The notes beneath the pieces are model-generated. The model was not told where the DNA came from and ran no database searches. It worked only from the letters and a program-made list of their open reading frames with translations. A DNA stretch of 64,000 nucleotides, from the NCBI RefSeq assembly GCF_022878925.1, contig NZ_CP084626.1, forward strand, positions 558,001 through 622,000. The letters run 5' to 3'. Each line of letters opens with the position of its first letter. Position 1 is the first letter of the stretch. This DNA is from Caballeronia sp. TF1N1. GTDB lineage: Bacteria; Pseudomonadota; Gammaproteobacteria; Burkholderiales; Burkholderiaceae. Below are positions 38,686 through 48,037 of the stretch, piece after piece. Both the position numbers and the translations under genes were made by a program.

Positions 38686-40791
38686 TCATTTTCCTTTGGA
38701 ATTGATGATCGCTTCGGACACGTTGGACGGCGTCTCGGTGTAGTGCTTGAACTCCATCGTGTAGGTCGCGCGGCCTTGCGTGAGCGAACGCAGCGAAGTG
38801 GAGTAGCCGAACATCTCGGCCAGCGGCACCTCGGCGCGCACGATCTTGCCGCCGCCGCCCGCGATATCGTCCATGCCCTGCACGATGCCGCGACGGCTCG
38901 ACAGATCGCCCATCACGTTGCCCATGAACTCCTCGGGCGTTTCCACTTCGACGGCCATGGTCGGTTCGAGCAGCACCGGCCGCGCGCGGCGCATCGCTTC
39001 CTTGAACGCGATGGAGCCTGCCATGCGGAAGGCGTTTTCGTTCGAATCGACATCGTGATAGGAACCGAAGGTCAGCGTTACTTTGGTGTCGACGACAGGA
39101 TAGCCCGCCAGCACGCCTGCCTTGAGCGTTTCCTGAATGCCCTTGTCGACCGCCGGGATGTATTCGCGCGGAATCACGCCGCCCTTGATGGCATCGAAGA
39201 ATTCATAGCCCTTGCCCGGGTCCGGTTCGAGCGTGATGACCGCGTGGCCGTATTGGCCGCGCCCGCCCGACTGCTTGACGAACTTGCCTTCCACGTCAGT
39301 GACCTTGTTGCGCACCGTCTCGCGATACGCCACTTGCGGCTTGCCGACCGTCGCTTCGACGCCGAACTCGCGCTTCATCCGGTCGACGAGAATTTCAAGG
39401 TGCAGTTCGCCCATGCCGGAGATGATGGTCTGACCGGATTCCTCGTCGCTCGTGACGCGGAATGAAGGATCTTCCTGCGCAAGCCGGTTCAGCGCGATAC
39501 CCATCTTTTCCTGGTCGGCCTTCGTCTTCGGCTCGACGGCCTGCGAGATCACCGGTTCCGGGAAGATCATCCGTTCGAGGATGATGACGTGGTTCGGATC
39601 GCAGAGCGTGTCGCCCGTGGTCGCTTCCTTGAGACCGACCGCCGCCGCGATGTCGCCCGCGCGCACTTCCTTGATTTCCTTGCGCTCGTTGGCGTGCATC
39701 TGCAGGATACGGCCGAGGCGTTCCTTCTTTTCCTTCACCGGGTTGTAGACCGTATCGCCGGAATTCACGACGCCCGAATACGTGCGGAAGAAGATCAACT
39801 GGCCGACGAACGGGTCCGTCATGATCTTGAAGGCGAGGGCGGCGAACGGCTCGTCATCGCTCGGATGGCGTTCCGCTTCCTGGTCGTCTTCCGTATGGCC
39901 AAGGATGGCGGGCACGTCCACCGGCGACGGCAGATAGTCGATCACCGCGTCGAGCATGGCCTGCACGCCCTTGTTCTTGAACGCGCTGCCGCAAAGCATC
40001 GGCACGATTTCGTTCGCGATGGTGCGTTGTCTGAGCGCCGCCTTGATTTCTTCCTCGGTCAGGCTTTCGTGGTTCTCGAGGTACTTTTCGAGCAGTTCCT
40101 CGTTGGCTTCGGCGGCGGCCTCGACCATCTTGCCGTGCCATTCGTGCGCGAGTTCCTTGAGGTTGTCGGGAATCTCCGCATAGGTGAACTTGATGCCCTG
40201 GCTGTCGTCGTCCCAGAGAATGGCCTTCATCTTCACGAGATCGACCACGCCCTGAAAGTGATCTTCCGCGCCGATGGGAATCTGAATCGGCACGGCCACG
40301 CCCTTCAGACGCTCGCCGATTTGCCGCTGCACGCGGAAAAAATCCGCGCCGACGCGGTCCATCTTGTTGACGAACGCAATGCGCGGCACCTTGTACTTGT
40401 TCGCCTGACGCCACACGGTTTCCGACTGCGGCTGCACGCCGCCGACCGAGTCGTAGACCATGCACGCGCCATCGAGCACGCGCATCGAGCGTTCGACTTC
40501 GATGGTGAAGTCGACGTGTCCCGGCGTATCGATGATATTGATGCGGTGTTCAGGATAATTGCCCGCCATGCCTTTCCAGAAGGCCGTGGTTGCAGCCGAC
40601 GTGATCGTGATGCCGCGCTCCTGCTCCTGTTCCATCCAGTCCATCGTGGCCGCGCCGTCGTGCACCTCGCCGATCTTGTGCGTCACGCCGGTGTAGAAAA
40701 GAATGCGCTCGGTGGTGGTGGTCTTGCCGGCGTCGATGTGAGCGCTGATGCCGATATTCCGGTAGCGCTCGATGGGAGTCTTGCGGGGCAC
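38686..40791 (-). CDS. fusA: Translation elongation factor G, stand-alone paralogue
   Basis: Ribosomal GTPase that drives translocation, 701 residues. GTPase motifs are [10 protein letters not shown] (G1), ERGITI (G2), DTPGH (G3) and NKMD (G4), with GSAFKNKG close to G5. Domains IV and V are complete ([18 protein letters not shown]). The start is GTG at 40791, with AAAGGAGG 5 bases upstream; there is no ATG close by. It is not in a ribosomal-protein (str) operon, where the main fusA normally sits, so this is probably the second EF-G copy usual in Burkholderiaceae. It could serve as translocation or ribosome-recycling factor. Confidence 0.93.
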   Translation of the reverse strand: MPRKTPIERYRNIGISAHIDAGKTTTTERILFYTGVTHKIGEVHDGAATMDWMEQEQERGITITSAATTAFWKGMAGNYPEHRINIIDTPGHVDFTIEVERSMRVLDGACMVYDSVGGVQPQSETVWRQANKYKVPRIAFVNKMDRVGADFFRVQRQIGERLKGVAVPIQIPIGAEDHFQGVVDLVKMKAILWDDDSQGIKFTYAEIPDNLKELAHEWHGKMVEAAAEANEELLEKYLENHESLTEEEIKAALRQRTIANEIVPMLCGSAFKNKGVQAMLDAVIDYLPSPVDVPAILGHTEDDQEAERHPSDDEPFAALAFKIMTDPFVGQLIFFRTYSGVVNSGDTVYNPVKEKKERLGRILQMHANERKEIKEVRAGDIAAAVGLKEATTGDTLCDPNHVIILERMIFPEPVISQAVEPKTKADQEKMGIALNRLAQEDPSFRVTSDEESGQTIISGMGELHLEILVDRMKREFGVEATVGKPQVAYRETVRNKVTDVEGKFVKQSGGRGQYGHAVITLEPDPGKGYEFFDAIKGGVIPREYIPAVDKGIQETLKAGVLAGYPVVDTKVTLTFGSYHDVDSNENAFRMAGSIAFKEAMRRARPVLLEPTMAVEVETPEEFMGNVMGDLSSRRGIVQGMDDIAGGGGKIVRAEVPLAEMFGYSTSLRSLTQGRATYTMEFKHYTETPSNVSEAIINSKGK

Positions 40792-40995
40792 GTGAACCTC
40801 CTTTGGAGTAGTAAGCCCTGGCGGCATGCGCATATTCCGTGCACGCCGCCACACGATTGCCGTCCGGGCTCGCAACGGCATCGCGATAATCTTTTCAGGA
40901 TAGCGCGTTGGCAAGGTCTTTGCAGGAAACTCGCTGGAACGCTCCTGCGGCAATCGAAAAGGCTCGGAGACGGCCATATGCGGCCGGTATGGACG

Positions 40996-41027
40996 AAAAA
41001 AAAGGCGCGTTCACGTGACGCGCTTCT
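40996..41027 (-). terminator. Terminator after the DUF192 gene
   Basis: GCGCGT (41005-41010) pairs with ACGCGC (41018-41023), extended by A/T pairs. On the minus strand it is followed by CCTTTTTTTTCG. It lies just after the DUF192 gene stop (41052) and before the EF-G leader. Confidence 0.7.
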
Positions 41028-41051
41028 TTATCTTTCCAGCGATTGCCGCGA

Positions 41052-41603
41052 TTACTGTGCGGCCGGCAAGCCCGAAATCTTCGTTCCCGGCTTGATGCCT
41101 TTGGCCGTGAACCAGCCCTTGCTCATTTCGAGGGCATAAACGCCGTTGTTGCGCGGGCAATGGTTGTTCTCGGTTTCGGCTTGCATCTCGTCGATGTCGG
41201 TGACGGTGCCATCCGCGCGAATGAACGCGATCGACAGCGGGATCAGCGTGTTCTTCATCCAGAAGCAGTGGACCGCGTTTTCTTGAAACACGAAGAGCAT
41301 GCCTTCGTTCGATGCAAGCTGCGTGCGATACATGAGGCCTTGCTCGCGATCAGCGTCGTTGGCGGCGACAGCGGCATCGATCACGAACATGCCGGCGGTG
41401 AGTCTTGCGCGGGGGAAATCGGAAGGCTGCTTGGCACCGGGCGGCATGGTCTGCGCTTGTGCAAGCGGCATTGCCGCAAACGGCAATAACAACGCAATAG
41501 TTAATGCTCGCACGGCGGCAAGCGCGCGGCTCGCAATGCGCGAACGCCAATTTGAATGATTCGGACCGAATGAAGACTTCAAGGCATGAAACAACGGAAT
41601 CAC
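41052..41603 (-). CDS. Exported DUF192 protein
   Basis: A 183-residue protein with an N-terminal hydrophobic signal (RALTIALLLPFAAMPLAQAQ) and a DUF192 domain: EQGLMYRTQLASNEGMLFVF, then HCFWMKNTLIPLSIAFI and a final GIKPGTKISGL. DUF192 proteins are small beta-barrels of unknown function, often periplasmic. The start is GTG at 41603, supported by AAGGAGCATCGTC directly upstream. A TTG six codons earlier lies inside that ribosome site and is rejected. A terminator follows. Confidence 0.85.
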   Translation of the reverse strand: MIPLFHALKSSFGPNHSNWRSRIASRALAAVRALTIALLLPFAAMPLAQAQTMPPGAKQPSDFPRARLTAGMFVIDAAVAANDADREQGLMYRTQLASNEGMLFVFQENAVHCFWMKNTLIPLSIAFIRADGTVTDIDEMQAETENNHCPRNNGVYALEMSKGWFTAKGIKPGTKISGLPAAQ

Positions 41604-41702
41604 GACGATGCTCCTTATCAAGAATCGATGCGCCGAGAATCCGGCAGGCTCACGGCAAACTCGCGAATGTTACTCGAAGCGCGTGCCATGAGGCGAGTCG
41701 AT

Positions 41703-41741
41703 AAAACAAAAGGGCAGATGCCGTGTTGGCCATCTGCCCTT
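41703..41741 (-). terminator. Rho-independent terminator of the small exported protein gene
   Basis: AAGGGCAGATG (41710-41720) pairs with CATCTGCCCTT (41731-41741), an 11-bp perfect stem with a 10-base loop. On the minus strand it is followed by TTTGTTTTAT. It lies about 90 bases after the stop of the 67-residue gene at 41830. Confidence 0.85.
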
Positions 41742-41829
41742 CAACGCCGTAAAGACGGCGATATTGCTCGTTATTGATTTTGCAGGTACTGCAACATCGA
41801 ACTTCGCTATACCGCCTCTTACAACGAAC

Positions 41830-42033
41830 TTACTGAGCTGCCGAAGCGGCTTCCGGTGCCGAAGCGGCAGCCTTCTTGTGCGCGTGCTTCTTCGAGCTCT
41901 TGTGCGACTTGTGGGCCTTCTTTGCCGGTGCCGACGAAGCAGCAGCCGGAGCAGCAGCTTCCGGTGCCGATGCTTGTGCGAATGCAGCCGTTGCGAACAG
42001 GCCAGCGACGAGAGCAGCGATCAGTTTGTTCAT
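41830..42033 (-). CDS. Very small exported Ala/Lys/His-rich protein
   Basis: A 67-residue protein. It has a signal peptide (MNKLIAALVAGLFATAAFAQA) and a mature part of only about 46 residues made almost wholly of Ala, Lys, His, Ser and Pro, with KKAHKSHKSSKKHAHKKA as the core and Ala/Pro/Glu-rich flanks. It is strongly basic and probably disordered. A good ribosome site (AGAGGATTCACAA) precedes the ATG at 42033 and a strong terminator follows, so it is a real expressed gene. It could bind DNA, polysaccharide or metals in the periplasm. I know of no characterised homologue. Confidence 0.75.
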   Translation of the reverse strand: MNKLIAALVAGLFATAAFAQASAPEAAAPAAASSAPAKKAHKSHKSSKKHAHKKAAASAPEAASAAQ

Positions 42034-42391
42034 TTGTGAATCCTCTAGCTTGAGTTGATTAACCAAACGACCCGGTCATGGAGTCATGTCGGTAAACGAG
42101 CCATCCACCTTTCGGTTGACAGTCGTATCGATGATTTGGTCTTCGATACAGCTGTGAGCGCTTTGACCTTTCAAATACCCTGGAGCACACAGCATATTCA
42201 ATTGGTTTATCGCTCATGCCGGATAGCTTTGTTCGGCATCTGCGGTCCTTAACGCATCGCGTGAAGACTCGGTTGACGTCGTTTCAAAGAGATTTGCGAA
42301 CGCGCGGCAAAAAGTATCTCGGCGCTTTGCACGCGTGGTTACAGAACACGCCATTTAAACGCACGACGTGACGCTTATCGTCGATAAAGCT
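42034..42391. other. Intergenic region between small exported protein and rluE
   Basis: A 358-base gap. The left part must carry the promoter of the 67-residue gene. Next to the rluE stop lies TTATCG-T-CGATAA (42376-42388), a 13-base inverted repeat without a T-run, a weak candidate for transcript end. No coding sequence is supported. Confidence 0.5.
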
Positions 42392-42997
42392 TTAAGCGCG
42401 TCGCCACGGCGCGCGCGCATTCACCTCGATGCATTCGCCCGGCGCGAGTCCGAGCGCGAAGATATCGAGTGCGCCGACAGCCACGCGCACGAGCCGCAAC
42501 GTCGGATAGCCCACGGCTGCGGTCATGCGCCTGACCTGCCGGTTCTTGCCCTCGGTGATGGCGAGCTCGATCCACGTCGTGGGGATTGCCGCGCGATAGC
42601 GGATCGGCGGATTGCGCGGCCAGAGCGCGTCGCTATCTTCTTGGGCGACGAAGGCGCATTGGCACGGACGCGTCACGTAGTCGCCCAGATCGACGCCTTT
42701 CGCGAGATGCGCGAGCGCGGCATCGTCAGGGGCGCCTTCCACTTGCGCCCAATAACGCTTGACGAGCTTGTGACGCGGCTCCGCAATACGCGCCTGCAAC
42801 GCGCCATCGTCGGTGAGTAAAAGCAGGCCTTCGCTGTCGGCGTCGAGCCGGCCCGCCGGGTACACGCCCGGCGTCTTTACCCAGTCGCCGAGCGAGGGAC
42901 GCGTCTCGTGCGCGGAAAACTGGCAGATGGTGCCGAAGGGTTTATTGAGCGCGATGAGCGGCATCGGAGGAAGGCGCGGCGGAATTCGAAGCGGCAT
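42392..42997 (-). CDS. rluE: 23S rRNA pseudouridine synthase, RluE-like
   Basis: RNA-modifying enzyme of the RsuA family that makes pseudouridine in 23S rRNA (RluE modifies U2457 in E. coli). It is 201 residues (190 if it starts at ATG 42964). The catalytic Asp is in GRLDADSEGLLLLT, and the family motif LNKPFGTICQFS is at the N-terminus, with GKNRQVRRMTAAVG in the C-terminal part. There is no S4 domain, as usual in RluE. Neither start has a good ribosome site. It is divergent from icd. Confidence 0.92.
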   Translation of the reverse strand: MPLRIPPRLPPMPLIALNKPFGTICQFSAHETRPSLGDWVKTPGVYPAGRLDADSEGLLLLTDDGALQARIAEPRHKLVKRYWAQVEGAPDDAALAHLAKGVDLGDYVTRPCQCAFVAQEDSDALWPRNPPIRYRAAIPTTWIELAITEGKNRQVRRMTAAVGYPTLRLVRVAVGALDIFALGLAPGECIEVNARAPWRRA

Positions 42998-43202
42998 CTT
43001 AATGCATAATGAGCCGCCCCCAATCCTGACGCGAGCCGACGCAAGCGCGACGCCAGGCCTCGAACGGCGACCGGCTGTACTCGCGCGTGGTTAGAATGCT
43101 GTTCTGGCCATGCTCGCGGGCGCCGTCGACTTTCATGGTCCGCGAATCGTCCGCACTATCGCGCCAGCTTCCATTCGAGCCCGGCCTTCTTTGGAGTCGA
43201 CC

Positions 43203-44459
43203 ATGCCGTATCAGCACATCCAGGTTCCGGCGGACGGTGAAAAGATCACCGTCAACGCGGATTACTCGCTCAACGTCCCGGATCAGCCGATCATCCCGTA
43301 TATCGAGGGTGACGGTACGGGCGTCGACATCACGCCGGTCATGATCAAAGTGGTCGATGCGGCGGTCGAGCGGGCCTACGGTGGCAAGCGCAAGATTCAA
43401 TGGATGGAGATCTTCGCGGGCGAGAAGGCGACGCGCGTCTACGGTCCCGATGTCTGGCTGCCGGACGAAACGCTCGACGTGGTGAAGGAGTACCTCGTGT
43501 CCATCAAGGGACCGCTCACGACGCCGGTGGGCGGCGGCATTCGCTCGCTCAACGTCGCGCTGCGCCAGCAGCTGGACCTCTACGTTTGTCTGCGGCCGGT
43601 GCGCTACTTCAAAGGCGTGCCTTCGCCCGTGCGCGAGCCGGAAAAGGTCGACATGGTGATCTTTCGCGAGAACTCGGAAGACATCTATGCGGGCGTCGAG
43701 TGGCCCGCCGAATCGCCGGAAGCGAAGAAGGTCATCCAATTTCTGCGCGAGGAAATGGGCGTGAAGAAGATCCGCTTTCCGGACTCGTCGGGGCTCGGCA
43801 TCAAGCCGGTGTCGCGCGAGGGCACCGAGCGGCTCGTGCGCAAGGCAATTCAATACGCCATCGACAACGAGCGCCGCTCGGTTTCTCTCGTGCACAAGGG
43901 CAACATCATGAAGTTCACCGAGGGCGCGTTCCGCGATTACGGCTATGCGCTCGCGCAGAAGGAGTTCGGCGCGGAACTGATCGACGGCGGCCCTTGGATG
44001 AAGGTGAAAAATCCGAAGACGGGTGGCGATATCGTCGTCAAGGACGTGATCGCGGATGCGTTCCTTCAGCAGATTCTTTTGCGCCCCGCCGAATACGACG
44101 TGATCGCCACGCTGAACTTGAACGGCGATTACATTTCCGATGCGCTCGCAGCACAAGTTGGCGGGATCGGCATTGCGCCGGGCGCCAATATGTCGGACTC
44201 GGTTGCAATGTTCGAAGCCACTCACGGCACCGCGCCGAAGTACGCCGGCAAGGATTATGTGAATCCGGGATCGGAAATTTTGTCCGCTGAGATGATGCTG
44301 CGTCATCTCGGCTGGACCGAGGCGGCGGATCGAATCATCGATTCAATGGAACAATCCATTCTGTCCAAACGCGTTACTTACGACTTCGCGCGTCTCATGG
44401 AAGGCGCGACGCAAGTTTCATGTTCGGGTTTCGGCGAAGTAATGATCGAGAATATGTGA
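43203..44459 (+). CDS. icd: NADP-dependent isocitrate dehydrogenase
   Basis: TCA-cycle enzyme converting isocitrate to 2-oxoglutarate with CO2 and NADPH, 418 residues, the family length. The substrate-binding segment [16 protein letters not shown] includes Ser115, equivalent to the E. coli phosphorylated Ser113. Further family elements are [25 protein letters not shown] and the metal site [10 protein letters not shown]. The ATG at 43203 follows TTGGAGTCGACC. It stands alone, with a terminator 36 bases after the stop. Confidence 0.98.
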   Translation: MPYQHIQVPADGEKITVNADYSLNVPDQPIIPYIEGDGTGVDITPVMIKVVDAAVERAYGGKRKIQWMEIFAGEKATRVYGPDVWLPDETLDVVKEYLVSIKGPLTTPVGGGIRSLNVALRQQLDLYVCLRPVRYFKGVPSPVREPEKVDMVIFRENSEDIYAGVEWPAESPEAKKVIQFLREEMGVKKIRFPDSSGLGIKPVSREGTERLVRKAIQYAIDNERRSVSLVHKGNIMKFTEGAFRDYGYALAQKEFGAELIDGGPWMKVKNPKTGGDIVVKDVIADAFLQQILLRPAEYDVIATLNLNGDYISDALAAQVGGIGIAPGANMSDSVAMFEATHGTAPKYAGKDYVNPGSEILSAEMMLRHLGWTEAADRIIDSMEQSILSKRVTYDFARLMEGATQVSCSGFGEVMIENM

Positions 44460-44494
44460 CTGCGCGGCCGCAACGAATCACCGGTATTTGCATT

Positions 44495-44531
44495 AAAACC
44501 CTAAGGGCTTAAAGTCTTTGGGTTTTTGTCT
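44495..44531 (+). terminator. Rho-independent terminator of icd
   Basis: AAAACCCTAAG (44495-44505) pairs with CTTTGGGTTTT (44516-44526) with one mismatch, followed by a T-rich stretch TTTTTGTCTTT. It begins 36 bases after the icd stop. Confidence 0.75.
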
Positions 44532-44554
44532 TTGGTAAAACGCGTAGAAACAGG

Positions 44555-44584
44555 CAATAAAAAAACCCGGCCTGGGCCGGGTTT
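44555..44584 (-). terminator. Rho-independent terminator of the cold-shock gene
   Basis: AAACCCGGCC (44563-44572) pairs with GGCCGGGTTT (44575-44584), a 10-bp stem. On the minus strand it is followed by TTTTTTTATTG. It is convergent with the icd terminator. Confidence 0.9.
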
Positions 44585-44619
44585 CAAAGGCTTTGCGCTT
44601 CTTACGGTCAGTCCGCGTC

Positions 44620-44826
44620 TCAGACAGTGTCCTGGATGTTTGAAGCCTGCTTGCCCTTCGGTCCCTGGACGATCTCGAAGGAGACCTTCTGGCCTTCCTT
44701 GAGCGTCTTGAAACCGTTCATTTGAATCGCCGAGAAATGTGCAAACAGATCCTCGCCGCCTTCATCGGGCGTGATGAATCCGTAACCTTTCGCGTCGTTA
44801 AACCATTTGACCGTACCAGTAGACAT
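44620..44826 (-). CDS. cspA: Cold-shock protein, CspA family
   Basis: Single-strand nucleic-acid-binding protein of 68 residues. The RNP1 motif is KGYGFIT and RNP2 is DLFAHFS, with the normal [11 protein letters not shown] start and KGKQASNI end. It acts as an RNA chaperone. The ATG at 44826 is the family start; a longer in-frame extension is spurious. The gene probably has a long leader (no other feature is seen to 44935). A strong terminator follows. Confidence 0.96.
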   Translation of the reverse strand: MSTGTVKWFNDAKGYGFITPDEGGEDLFAHFSAIQMNGFKTLKEGQKVSFEIVQGPKGKQASNIQDTV

Positions 44827-45348
44827 TCGTACATCCCCTCTAACTCTCGTCGCAACCAGAGCACGCTCGAAAAGCTCGTCGGCCACCCCACTTTGTGAAC
44901 CGCGTCCTCCTCACTAGCTCACCTCGGCTCTTTTTCTATTTCCGGAGGCCCCCGGAAAAAAGTGCCAGTTTGATTGTTGAATCTCTTAAATCGGGTGTCA
45001 AGGAAATTTTGAGATGGCCGTTAAGCTCGTTGTGTATGTCGCATTCGTAGGGTAATTCCTGCATTGCGTGTGCGCAGCCGCCCAAGCAAGCCATCTTGAA
45101 AAGTCGCATAATCGTCTCACTTGTGTGGTAACCCGGCGGCCCCCGGCACCCGGCGTGCAGTTTGTTTTTTTTGAAGCTGTGCGATACTGGTTTCAACGAG
45201 GTGCAAGCGGGCCGCGCTGACGTGATAAGCAGCGGCAGGATTGAATGGACGTTCCATCTGCGAGCGTTGCAGCCAGCAGTAACATCGACCGGGTGACCGG
45301 CGCTGGTGCGACGATTGCGATGGAGTCGGTGTTGTTTAGAATGGGTGT
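44827..45348. other. Long intergenic region between cspA and clpS
   Basis: A 522-base gap between divergent genes. It should hold the cspA leader and promoter and the clpS promoter. A 7-bp hairpin TTTCCGG...CCGGAAA is at 44939-44958. A T-run follows C/G-rich repeats at 45128-45168. A 57-codon minus frame (44936-45109, with six Cys in the protein) is open and has a weak GAGACG ribosome site, but I see no homology, so I do not call it. Regulation by temperature is a guess. Confidence 0.5.
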
Positions 45349-45663
45349 ATGGCGACAAATCCCAACAAGCAGGACGGCACGGTACTTGAGCGGCAGGAGC
45401 AGAAGCTCAAGCAGCCGGCGATGTACAAGGTAGTGCTGCTGAACGACGACTTCACGCCGATGGAATTCGTCGTGATGATCGTGCAGGAATACTTCAATAA
45501 GGATCGTGAGACTGCGACGCAGATCATGCTGAAGGTTCATCGCGAAGGCAGGGGAGTTTGTGGGGTCTACACGCGAGACATTGCGTCGACCAAAGTTGAG
45601 CAAGTCGTTAGCCATGCACGGCAGGCGGGTCATCCGCTGCAGTGCGTGATGGAGGAAGCATGA
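45349..45663 (+). CDS. clpS: ATP-dependent Clp protease adaptor ClpS
   Basis: Adaptor of 104 residues that delivers N-degron proteins to ClpAP. The core [16 protein letters not shown] is at 26-41, with the N-degron pocket residues (Asn-Asp-Asp and Met) and the later [16 protein letters not shown]. The disordered N-terminal tail binds ClpA. The stop overlaps the clpA start by ATGA, as normal for this pair. Confidence 0.98.
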   Translation: MATNPNKQDGTVLERQEQKLKQPAMYKVVLLNDDFTPMEFVVMIVQEYFNKDRETATQIMLKVHREGRGVCGVYTRDIASTKVEQVVSHARQAGHPLQCVMEEA

Positions 45664-47963
45664 TTGCCCAGGAACTGGAAGTCAGTCTGCACATGGCGTT
45701 TATGGAAGCACGTCAGGCGCGGCATGAGTTCATTACGGTCGAGCATCTCTTGCTCGCCCTTTTGGACAATCCGACCGCGGCTGAGGTGTTGCGTGCCTGC
45801 GCAGCCAACATTGAAGATTTGCGTCAGAACCTGCGCAATTTCATTCATGACAACACGCCGACCGTGCCCGGCACGGACGACGTCGATACTCAGCCGACGC
45901 TTGGTTTCCAGCGCGTGATTCAACGCGCGATCATGCATGTGCAATCGACCTCGAACGGCAAGAAGGAAGTGACCGGCGCGAATGTGCTCGTCGCGATCTT
46001 CGGCGAGAAGGATTCGCATGCGGTCTACTACCTGCAACAGCAGGGCGTGACGCGTCTCGATGTCGTGAATTTCATTTCGCATGGTATTGCCAAGAGCAGT
46101 AGCGGCGATGCGGCCAAGGCGAGCAGCGAGGCGAATCCGGAGTCGGAAGACGCCGCGGCGCAGAAGGAAACGCCGCTCGCGCAATTCACGCAAAATCTCA
46201 ACCAAAGCGCGAAGGACGGCAAGATCGATCCGCTGATCGGCCGCGAGTCCGAAGTCGAGCGCGTGGTGCAGGTGCTGTGCCGTCGCCGCAAGAACAATCC
46301 GCTGCTGGTCGGCGAAGCGGGCGTGGGGAAGACCGCGATTGCGGAAGGCCTCGCCTGGCGCATCACGCGCGGCGAAGTGCCGGACATTCTGGCCGACGCT
46401 CAGGTCTACTCGCTCGATATGGGCGCGTTGCTGGCGGGCACGAAGTATCGCGGCGATTTCGAGCAGCGTCTCAAGACGGTATTGAAGGAACTGAAAGAGC
46501 GTCCGCACGCCATTCTGTTCATCGACGAAATTCATACGCTGATCGGCGCTGGCGCGGCTTCGGGCGGTACGCTCGACGCGTCGAACCTGCTGAAGCCGGC
46601 GTTGTCGTCGGGGCAGCTGAAGTGCATTGGCGCGACCACGTTCACCGAATATCGCGGCATCTTCGAAAAGGACGCGGCGCTTTCGCGGCGTTTCCAGAAG
46701 GTCGATGTCACCGAGCCTTCGGTCGAGCAGACGGTTGCGATTCTGCGCGGTTTGAAGTCGCGTTTCGAAGAGCACCACGGCGTGAAGTATTCGTCGGGCG
46801 CGCTGTCGGCGGCGGCTGAACTGTCGGCGCGCTTCATCACGGATCGTCATCTGCCGGACAAGGCGATCGACGTGATCGACGAAGCGGGCGCGGCCCAGCG
46901 CATTTTGCCGAAGTCGAAGCAGAAGAAGACTATTGGAAAGAGCGAGATCGAAGAGATCATCTCGAAGATCGCGCGCGTCCCGCCGCAAAGCGTGTCGCAG
47001 GACGATCGCAGCAAGCTGCAGACGCTCGATCGCGACCTGAAGGCGGTCGTGTTCGGTCAGGACCCGGCTATCGATGCGCTGTCGGCGTCGATCAAGATGG
47101 CGCGTGCGGGTCTTGGCAAGATGGACAAGCCGATCGGCGCGTTCCTGTTTTCCGGCCCGACCGGTGTCGGCAAGACCGAAGTCGCGAAACAACTGGCGTT
47201 CACGCTGGGTATCGAGTTGTTGCGCTTCGACATGTCGGAATACATGGAGCGTCACGCGGTGAGCCGGTTGATCGGCGCGCCGCCGGGCTACGTCGGGTTC
47301 GACCAGGGCGGTTTGCTGACCGAGGCCGTCACGAAGAAGCCGCATTGCGTGCTGCTGCTGGACGAAATCGAGAAGGCGCATCCGGACATCTACAACGTGC
47401 TGTTGCAGGTGATGGACCACGGCACCTTGACCGACAACAATGGCCGCAAGGCGGACTTCCGCAACGTCATCATCATCATGACGACGAACGCGGGCGCCGA
47501 GGCCATGGGCAAGGCGGTGATCGGTTTCACCGCGAAGCGCGAGTCGGGCGACGAAATGGCCGACATCAAGCGGATGTTTACGCCTGAGTTCCGCAACCGG
47601 CTGGATCAGATCATCAGCTTCCGTTCGCTGGACGAGGAAATCATCCTGCGCGTGGTCGACAAGTTCCTCATGCAACTGGAAGATCAGCTGCACGAGAAGA
47701 AGGTCGACGCGGTCTTTACCGACGCCCTGCGCAAGCATTTGGCGAAACACGGTTTCGATCCGCTGATGGGCGCGCGACCGATGCAGCGTCTGATTCAGGA
47801 CACCATCCGCCGCGCACTCGCCGACGAGTTATTGTTCGGCAAGCTGCTGAACGGTGGTCGCGTGACGGTGGACGTCGATGCGGAAGACAAGGTGCAACTG
47901 ACCTTCGACGAAAACACGGCTCCGCCGCGTAATCCGAATCCGGAAGCGATCGAGGTAGATTGA
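45660..47963 (+). CDS. clpA: ATP-dependent Clp protease ATP-binding subunit ClpA
   Basis: Hexameric AAA+ unfoldase of 767 residues that feeds substrates to ClpP. There is a Clp N domain (1-145), first AAA domain with Walker A GEAGVGKT at 218-225, and second with GPTGVGKT at 499-506. The IGF-type loop for ClpP binding is present as [11 protein letters not shown], near residue 623. The linker at 150-180 is Ala/Ser/Glu-rich. The start ATG overlaps the clpS stop. clpP is not in this window. A clear terminator follows. Confidence 0.98.
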   Translation: MIAQELEVSLHMAFMEARQARHEFITVEHLLLALLDNPTAAEVLRACAANIEDLRQNLRNFIHDNTPTVPGTDDVDTQPTLGFQRVIQRAIMHVQSTSNGKKEVTGANVLVAIFGEKDSHAVYYLQQQGVTRLDVVNFISHGIAKSSSGDAAKASSEANPESEDAAAQKETPLAQFTQNLNQSAKDGKIDPLIGRESEVERVVQVLCRRRKNNPLLVGEAGVGKTAIAEGLAWRITRGEVPDILADAQVYSLDMGALLAGTKYRGDFEQRLKTVLKELKERPHAILFIDEIHTLIGAGAASGGTLDASNLLKPALSSGQLKCIGATTFTEYRGIFEKDAALSRRFQKVDVTEPSVEQTVAILRGLKSRFEEHHGVKYSSGALSAAAELSARFITDRHLPDKAIDVIDEAGAAQRILPKSKQKKTIGKSEIEEIISKIARVPPQSVSQDDRSKLQTLDRDLKAVVFGQDPAIDALSASIKMARAGLGKMDKPIGAFLFSGPTGVGKTEVAKQLAFTLGIELLRFDMSEYMERHAVSRLIGAPPGYVGFDQGGLLTEAVTKKPHCVLLLDEIEKAHPDIYNVLLQVMDHGTLTDNNGRKADFRNVIIIMTTNAGAEAMGKAVIGFTAKRESGDEMADIKRMFTPEFRNRLDQIISFRSLDEEIILRVVDKFLMQLEDQLHEKKVDAVFTDALRKHLAKHGFDPLMGARPMQRLIQDTIRRALADELLFGKLLNGGRVTVDVDAEDKVQLTFDENTAPPRNPNPEAIEVD

Positions 47964-47988
47964 GTTTTTTGCGGTTGAAGACAAAAAC

Positions 47989-48018
47989 GGCGCGGATTGA
48001 ATCCGCGCCTTTTTTTTT
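47989..48018 (+). terminator. Rho-independent terminator of clpSA
   Basis: GGCGCGGAT (47989-47997) pairs with ATCCGCGCC (48001-48009) around a TGA loop, followed by nine T. It starts 25 bases after the clpA stop and could also serve the convergent gene in part. Confidence 0.92.
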
Positions 48019-48037
48019 ACGCGTCTCGCCCAGATTC

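Noticed and set aside
44936..45109. 57-codon minus-strand frame with six Cys between cspA and clpS
   Set aside because: Weak ribosome site, no homology recognised and a hairpin overlapping its end; mentioned only in the intergenic entry.
45630..47750. Long minus-strand frame opposite clpA
   Set aside because: Antisense shadow of a highly conserved gene.
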